Below are positions 5,548 to 8,981 of a stretch of DNA of 8,981 nucleotides, one piece after another; positions within the stretch are counted from its first letter, which is position 1; the number at the start of each line of letters is the position of its first letter. A program made the position numbers and the translations under genes. Origin of the DNA: a bacterium HR27 (GTDB lineage Bacteria; Chloroflexota; Chloroflexia; Thermomicrobiales; Thermomicrobiaceae); NCBI GenBank assembly GCA_002898975.1, contig BEID01000030.1, positions 1 through 8,981 of the forward strand, given 5' to 3'. The notes beneath the pieces were generated by a model that worked only from the letters and a program-made list of their open reading frames with translations, was not told the origin of the DNA and did not search any database.

Positions 5548-5561
5548 AGTCGGTAGCACGC

Positions 5562-6425
5562 TCACAGCGGAACCGTCTCCCAACCTGCCGCGCCGAGCAC
5601 CAGCGTCTCGCGGTACCCGACCGCAGCGAGAAGCTCCCGCGCTGCCACGAACCCAGCCGCTACGTCCCCCGGCTGGTGCGCGTCCGCCCCGACCACGACC
5701 GGAATGCCCAGTTCCCGGCAGCGGCGCATGATCCATTCGCCCGGGTAGGGCGCACCGATCGGCCGACGCAATCCCGAAGTGTTGACCTCGATCGGCACGC
5801 CGGCAGCCCGAATCGCTGCGAGTACCCGCTCCACCGCCTCCCGATACCAGCTCGCCGATTCGCTGAAGTATCGCTCGCCCACGTTCCACTGCTTCACTTT
5901 GTCCAAATGCCCGACGACCACCGGTACTGGCAGCGTACGCGCCCAGCTCGTCAGTCGCTCCAGCGTCCCGTAGTAGTCCTCGACCAGTCGCCGTACGTCA
6001 CCGCAATAGACTGTCGCGGCCTGCCGTGCGAACGATTCGTCCGATTCGTCGACTGCCCACGGCCGCCCCTCGGGGTCGCGCCCCACGAAGTGCAGGCTCG
6101 CGACTGCATAGTCGAGCCCTCCACCGAGCACGACCTCGCGCTGGAATGCCGCTCCGTTCGGCACCAGAGCCGGATCCAGATAGTCGATTTCCACTCCGAG
6201 CCAGACCGGAAACCGGCCGCGCCACGCCGTCTGCGCCGCCCGCACGTCCGCCACGTACTGCGCGAAACGCTCGACCGTCATCGTCCAGTCGCACGCGAAC
6301 GGCACCGGTGCGTGCGAGGAGACACCGACCGCTACGAGTCCCGCCGCACGGGCCGCTTCGATGTAGTCTTCGATGCTGCCCGATCCATCGCAGTAGCCAG
6401 GATGATTGTGGTAGCTACCCAGCAT
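5562..6425 (-). CDS. hisK: Histidinol-phosphatase, PHP family (HisK/HisJ type)
   Basis: 287 residues from ATG 6425-6423, the usual family length. An ATG 45 nt upstream (6470) is in frame but poorly served, whereas AGGAG at 6436-6440 precedes the chosen start and the family begins with this strand. Metal-binding PHP residues are visible: His6 and His8 (YHNH) followed by CDGSG, His38 (SSHAP), Glu79 (GVEIDYL), His112 (SLHFV), His173 (VGHLDKVK), Glu213 (EVNTSG), and Asp248/His250 (GADAHQPGD). The enzyme removes phosphate from L-histidinol phosphate to give L-histidinol, the penultimate stage of histidine synthesis, in the cytosol with a metal cluster. No other his gene is in view. PHP relatives can act on other phosphoesters, but the GADAHQPGDVAAGF ending and NTSGLRRPIGAPYP segment are typical of histidinol-phosphatases. 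Confidence 0.88.
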   Translation of the reverse strand: MLGSYHNHPGYCDGSGSIEDYIEAARAAGLVAVGVSSHAPVPFACDWTMTVERFAQYVADVRAAQTAWRGRFPVWLGVEIDYLDPALVPNGAAFQREVVLGGGLDYAVASLHFVGRDPEGRPWAVDESDESFARQAATVYCGDVRRLVEDYYGTLERLTSWARTLPVPVVVGHLDKVKQWNVGERYFSESASWYREAVERVLAAIRAAGVPIEVNTSGLRRPIGAPYPGEWIMRRCRELGIPVVVGADAHQPGDVAAGFVAARELLAAVGYRETLVLGAAGWETVPL

Positions 6426-7004
6426 CTCGCTCTCGCTCCTCTCGTTCGCCAGAGTTCGGCCTTCATCCACCAGCCTACCCGAACCGGCGCGATCCCTTCG
6501 CGCGGCGAGGCGAAGCGTGTGCCTGCTCGACCGTGCGCCCCGGCTCGTGCTCGCCCGGTTGCCTACCCCTCCTGTCCTCGTTCGCCCACGGCAACATTCC
6601 TCGAGAGCCTTCGTTGCTCTGCCGTGCGTTCCCTAGGCACCGGACGGACACGCAGGTTGGCACCAGCCGCCAGCGGCGACTGACGAGTCCCCACCCGCCA
6701 CCGGGTGCCGAGTGTCCCTCCACCAGGCTTGCGAACGCCCGCTGCGACCCACCAGGACATCGTCAAGGAACACGCTCGCTAGGTGCGGTTCGCGCGCTTC
6801 CTCCGCGGCCTAGTCGTCGGCACGCCATCCAGGCAACAATACCGCTTCCTCCGGGGCGTCACGATCCTGGTCAGCCGACACACCGCTCCTGAGCAGCCCC
6901 GACCATGCGGGCGAAGCAGCCGAGCAGGCGCGAGCGGACAGCGAACCCGGCCTGCCCGGTCGAACAGCGTACTGCTGTTTCCGCTCGCGTATGCACCCAC
7001 CGGG

Positions 7005-7027
7005 GCGACGTCGTACCAGGTGTGTCG
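7005..7027 (-). promoter_or_regulatory. Second copy of the TACCAGGT element
   Basis: Plus-strand GCGACGTCGTACCAGGTGT then GTCG matches 5502-5526 at 20 of 23 aligned positions; the three differences are A/G transitions and there is a 2-nt length difference before the right arm. Orientation is the same. The -10-like core here (TGGTACGAC on the minus strand) is weaker than TATGAT. No gene start is recognised directly downstream on the minus strand. Confidence 0.45.
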
Positions 7028-7087
7028 CACCGTCATTCCTGGCGATCGAGCACGGCTCTTGCCGCATCCAGAACGAGCAGCGAGCGC

Positions 7088-7103
7088 CTGGCCTTCCGGC
7101 CAG
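7088..7103. repeat. Hairpin CTGGCC-TTCC-GGCCAG
   Basis: A 6-bp GC-rich stem with a 4-nt loop lies about 80 bp downstream of the ctaAB stop. No T-run follows on the minus strand, so it is at most a weak or factor-assisted transcript end. Confidence 0.35.
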
Positions 7104-7168
7104 CTCGACTGCCGGGAGCTGTCGTCCGCTCGGCTCGATCGCCCGGACGCGTACCGCGCAGCGGCAAG

Positions 7169-7181
7169 GCAGCGATGCTGC
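7169..7181 (-). terminator. Small hairpin directly after the ctaAB stop codon
   Basis: GCAGC-ATC-GCTGC follows the TAA stop (7184-7182) without a gap on the minus strand. The stem is only 5 bp with a 3-nt loop and no U-tract, so a terminator role is doubtful. Confidence 0.2.
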
Positions 7182-8966
7182 TTAGAACACAACCGCGTCG
7201 ACGACCATCGCCGCGAAGAGCAGGCCGAGGTACTGCATCGAGTAGAGGAAGACGCGCTTGGCGAGCTGGTCGCTCCGCTCCCGATAGAGCCGGGCGACGA
7301 GCCAGAGGAACCGCCCGCCGAGCACGCTCGCCGCTACGAGATAGGGCAGGCCGAGCACGCCGAGCGGATAGAAGAGCAGGCTCGTCAACACCATGGCGAC
7401 CGTGTAGAAGAGGATCTGCCGGCGCGTCTCTTCCTCGCCGCGTACCGCGGGCAACATCGGCACACCGGCCGCTGCGTAGTCGCTCCGCTTGTAGAGTGCC
7501 AGCGCCCAGAAGTGCGGCGGTGTCCAGGCGAAGACGAGCAAGAACATCAGCAATGCCGGGATAGCGACCTGCCCGGTCACCGCGGCCCAGCCGACCAGCG
7601 GCGGCACTGCACCAGCCGCCCCACCGATCACGATGTTCTGTGGCGTACTCCGCTTCAGCCAGATCGAGTAGACGAAGACATAAAAGAGGTTCCCTGCCAG
7701 CGAGAGCAGCGCCGCGACGGGATTGACGAACGCAGTCAAGACGTAGACCGCGAGGACACTCAGCACCACACCGAAAACGAGCGCGTACTCCGGCGCCAGT
7801 CGCCCGCTCGGCAAGGGTCGTCGCCGCGTCCGCGTCATCACCGCATCGATGTCCCGATCGATGTAGTGGTTGAGCGCACCCGCGCCACCTGAAGCTAGCG
7901 CTCCGCCGATGAGCGTCCAGAACAGCGTACCCAGCGTGGGCAGCCCCTGCGCCGCGACCAGCATGGCACAGAGCGTGGTGACGAGCAGCAGGATCATCAC
8001 GCCGGGCTTCGTGAGGACAGCATAGTCGCGGAGCACCTCACGGAGCGGGCGGCTGCGCTCCACGCGCGCTCCTGCCCGCGAGCCCTCCCGCTCGAGCACC
8101 GGTAACGCACGGTCGGCCAGCGTCGCCAGGACGAGTGTGACCCAGATGACCGTCGCGACCGCGAGATGAGCGACACTCACTGCAGGATGCAGCCGGAACC
8201 AGATATTGGCAGCCCCGACGAAGACCTGCGCAACCATGAGCGCTGCCGCTGCTGTGGTCAGTCCGACGACCCAGGGGGCATCGCTGCGCACGCGCCGCGC
8301 CTGCCAGGCCAGTCCGACGACCGAAAGCACGGCGACCAGCGCGAGCAACCGGTGCGTGAGATGCACATCGACATTCGTCCAGCCGCTCGGGAGCCAGAAG
8401 CCGCCGCAGAATGGCCACTCGGGGCAGGCGAAGCCCGCTCCGCGCTTGGCCATATACGCACCGCTGAGCATCAGGACGAACACCGCGACGAGCGAAAGCC
8501 GCAGCCAGAGACGGAGCGGTGAGTGCACAGCCTGGCGAACGAGACCAGGAAACCATGTACGGAAGGCCAGGACGAGCGCGACTGCGAGATAGCTCAGTGC
8601 GACTCCGAGATGCAGCGCGACGACCGCTGCCTCGAGATGCGTCCAGACGGTTACCGCACCGAGGAGCGCCTGCACGAGGACCAACCCGACTGCAACGAGC
8701 GGGAGCCGCTTGACCCAGCGATCCGGTACCTGCGCTCGCCAGCTCACAGCTGCAACCACACCGGTGAGGACGATCACAGCGAGCGCGATCAACCGGTGCA
8801 CATACTCGATCCAGGCGAGAAGATCCCACCCTGGTACGATACGTCCGTTACAGAGCGGCCATTCCGGACCGCATCCCAGTCCAGCACCGGTCACGCGAAC
8901 CGTTCCGCCGACGACGATCAGCGAGTACCCCGCGATCGCAGTGGCCAGCGCTAGCCAACGCAGCAC
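7182..8966 (-). CDS. ctaAB: Heme A synthase - heme O synthase fusion (CtaA-CtaB)
   Basis: 594 residues, started at GTG 8966-8964 because a stop (TAG) lies in frame four codons upstream and AGGGA precedes it. Residues 1-285 are CtaA, an eight-span membrane enzyme that oxidises the heme O methyl to formyl. The heme-ligand histidines are His57 (EYVHR), His119, His205 (LTHRL) and His267. Two loop cysteine pairs, Cys32/Cys39 in CGPEWPLC and Cys181/Cys187 in CPEWPFC, have the spacing of Bacillus CtaA as I recall it. A charged linker (about 285-312) leads to CtaB (about 313-594), a UbiA-type prenyltransferase that adds farnesyl to heme B. Its signatures are NHYIDRDID (Asn366, Asp370, Asp374) and YKRSDYAAAGVPMLP (492-506), with about eight spans. 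The fusion joins both steps from heme B to heme A for terminal oxidase assembly. It is usually two genes; no other oxidase gene is in view. Confidence 0.95.
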   Translation of the reverse strand: MLRWLALATAIAGYSLIVVGGTVRVTGAGLGCGPEWPLCNGRIVPGWDLLAWIEYVHRLIALAVIVLTGVVAAVSWRAQVPDRWVKRLPLVAVGLVLVQALLGAVTVWTHLEAAVVALHLGVALSYLAVALVLAFRTWFPGLVRQAVHSPLRLWLRLSLVAVFVLMLSGAYMAKRGAGFACPEWPFCGGFWLPSGWTNVDVHLTHRLLALVAVLSVVGLAWQARRVRSDAPWVVGLTTAAAALMVAQVFVGAANIWFRLHPAVSVAHLAVATVIWVTLVLATLADRALPVLEREGSRAGARVERSRPLREVLRDYAVLTKPGVMILLLVTTLCAMLVAAQGLPTLGTLFWTLIGGALASGGAGALNHYIDRDIDAVMTRTRRRPLPSGRLAPEYALVFGVVLSVLAVYVLTAFVNPVAALLSLAGNLFYVFVYSIWLKRSTPQNIVIGGAAGAVPPLVGWAAVTGQVAIPALLMFLLVFAWTPPHFWALALYKRSDYAAAGVPMLPAVRGEEETRRQILFYTVAMVLTSLLFYPLGVLGLPYLVAASVLGGRFLWLVARLYRERSDQLAKRVFLYSMQYLGLLFAAMVVDAVVF

Positions 8967-8981
8967 TCGCCGTCCCTATCC

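Larger units (their letters stand above)
6426..7181. other. Long interval without a convincing gene
   Basis: About 750 bases lie between the end of the heme A gene and the start of the PHP gene, both on the minus strand. Composition is like the rest of the window. Open frames on both strands give Arg/Pro/Ala-rich translations without family features. No tRNA, tmRNA, RNase P or SRP RNA signature was found by eye. It contains a copy of the 5502-5526 element (7005-7027), a hairpin CTGGCC-TTCC-GGCCAG (7088-7103) and a small hairpin next to the ctaAB stop. It could be a long leader for the PHP gene, decayed coding sequence, or an unrecognised RNA. Confidence 0.5.

Noticed and set aside
6810..6881. 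23-codon minus-strand frame (GTG start) with AGGAG 4 nt upstream
   Set aside because: It has a passable ribosome binding site but is too short and featureless to support. It deserves only a ribosome-profiling check.
7140..7150. GTCCGGGC on the minus strand as an RNase P RNA core
   Set aside because: The preceding GAGGAAA and the other conserved RNase P segments are absent.
6783..7892. 369-codon plus-strand open frame overlapping the end of ctaAB
   Set aside because: Most of it is antisense to well-supported CtaB sequence, and the translation is rich in Arg, Glu and His without domain features.
8829..8845. CCTGGTACGATACGTCCG inside ctaAB as a third copy of the TACCAGGT element
   Set aside because: Only the short CTGGTACGA core matches, in the opposite orientation, without the GCGAC/GTCG arms, and the codons there encode conserved-looking CtaA sequence (CNGRIVPGWD).

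Overview
The window is high in G+C (about two thirds by eye) and every recognised gene is bacterial. A fused heme A synthase/heme O synthase, an aerobic molybdenum hydroxylase subunit and a coiled-coil protein with a nuclease-like tail together suggest a thermophilic Chloroflexota of the Thermomicrobium/Sphaerobacter type. That assignment is an inference from gene content and was not tested by a search.

Layout: (1) 1-306, minus strand, the first 102 codons of a PfkB-family sugar kinase that runs off the left edge. (2) 307-588, a divergent intergenic region with a perfect 15-bp tandem repeat just upstream of the next gene. (3) 589-2859, plus strand, a large molybdopterin-binding subunit of the xanthine dehydrogenase/CO dehydrogenase family with no FAD or iron-sulfur partner gene in view. 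(4) 2860-3221, a gene-free stretch between convergent genes. (5) 3222-4113, minus strand, a secreted four-cysteine protein (208 aa) followed by a 66-aa single-span membrane protein; the gap between them holds a perfect 18-bp palindrome. (6) 4345-5478, minus strand, a 377-aa protein with ten near-identical 14-residue coiled-coil repeats and a PD-(D/E)XK-like C-terminal domain, started at TTG. (7) 5562-6425, minus strand, a PHP-family histidinol-phosphatase. (8) 6426-7181, about 750 bases with no convincing gene. (9) 7182-8966, minus strand, a CtaA-CtaB fusion for heme A synthesis.

The genes do not form one obvious pathway. CtaAB supplies heme A for an aa3/ba3-type terminal oxidase. The PHP enzyme carries out the histidinol-phosphate step of histidine synthesis, apart from any his operon. 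The molybdenum hydroxylase subunit would need electron-transfer subunits encoded elsewhere. No CRISPR array, transposase, prophage gene, tRNA or rRNA was seen.

The less explained signals are the secreted/membrane protein pair with its palindrome, a sequence element shared by two minus-strand intergenic regions (5502-5526 and 7005-7027), the tandem repeat before the hydroxylase gene, and the coiled-coil repeat array.
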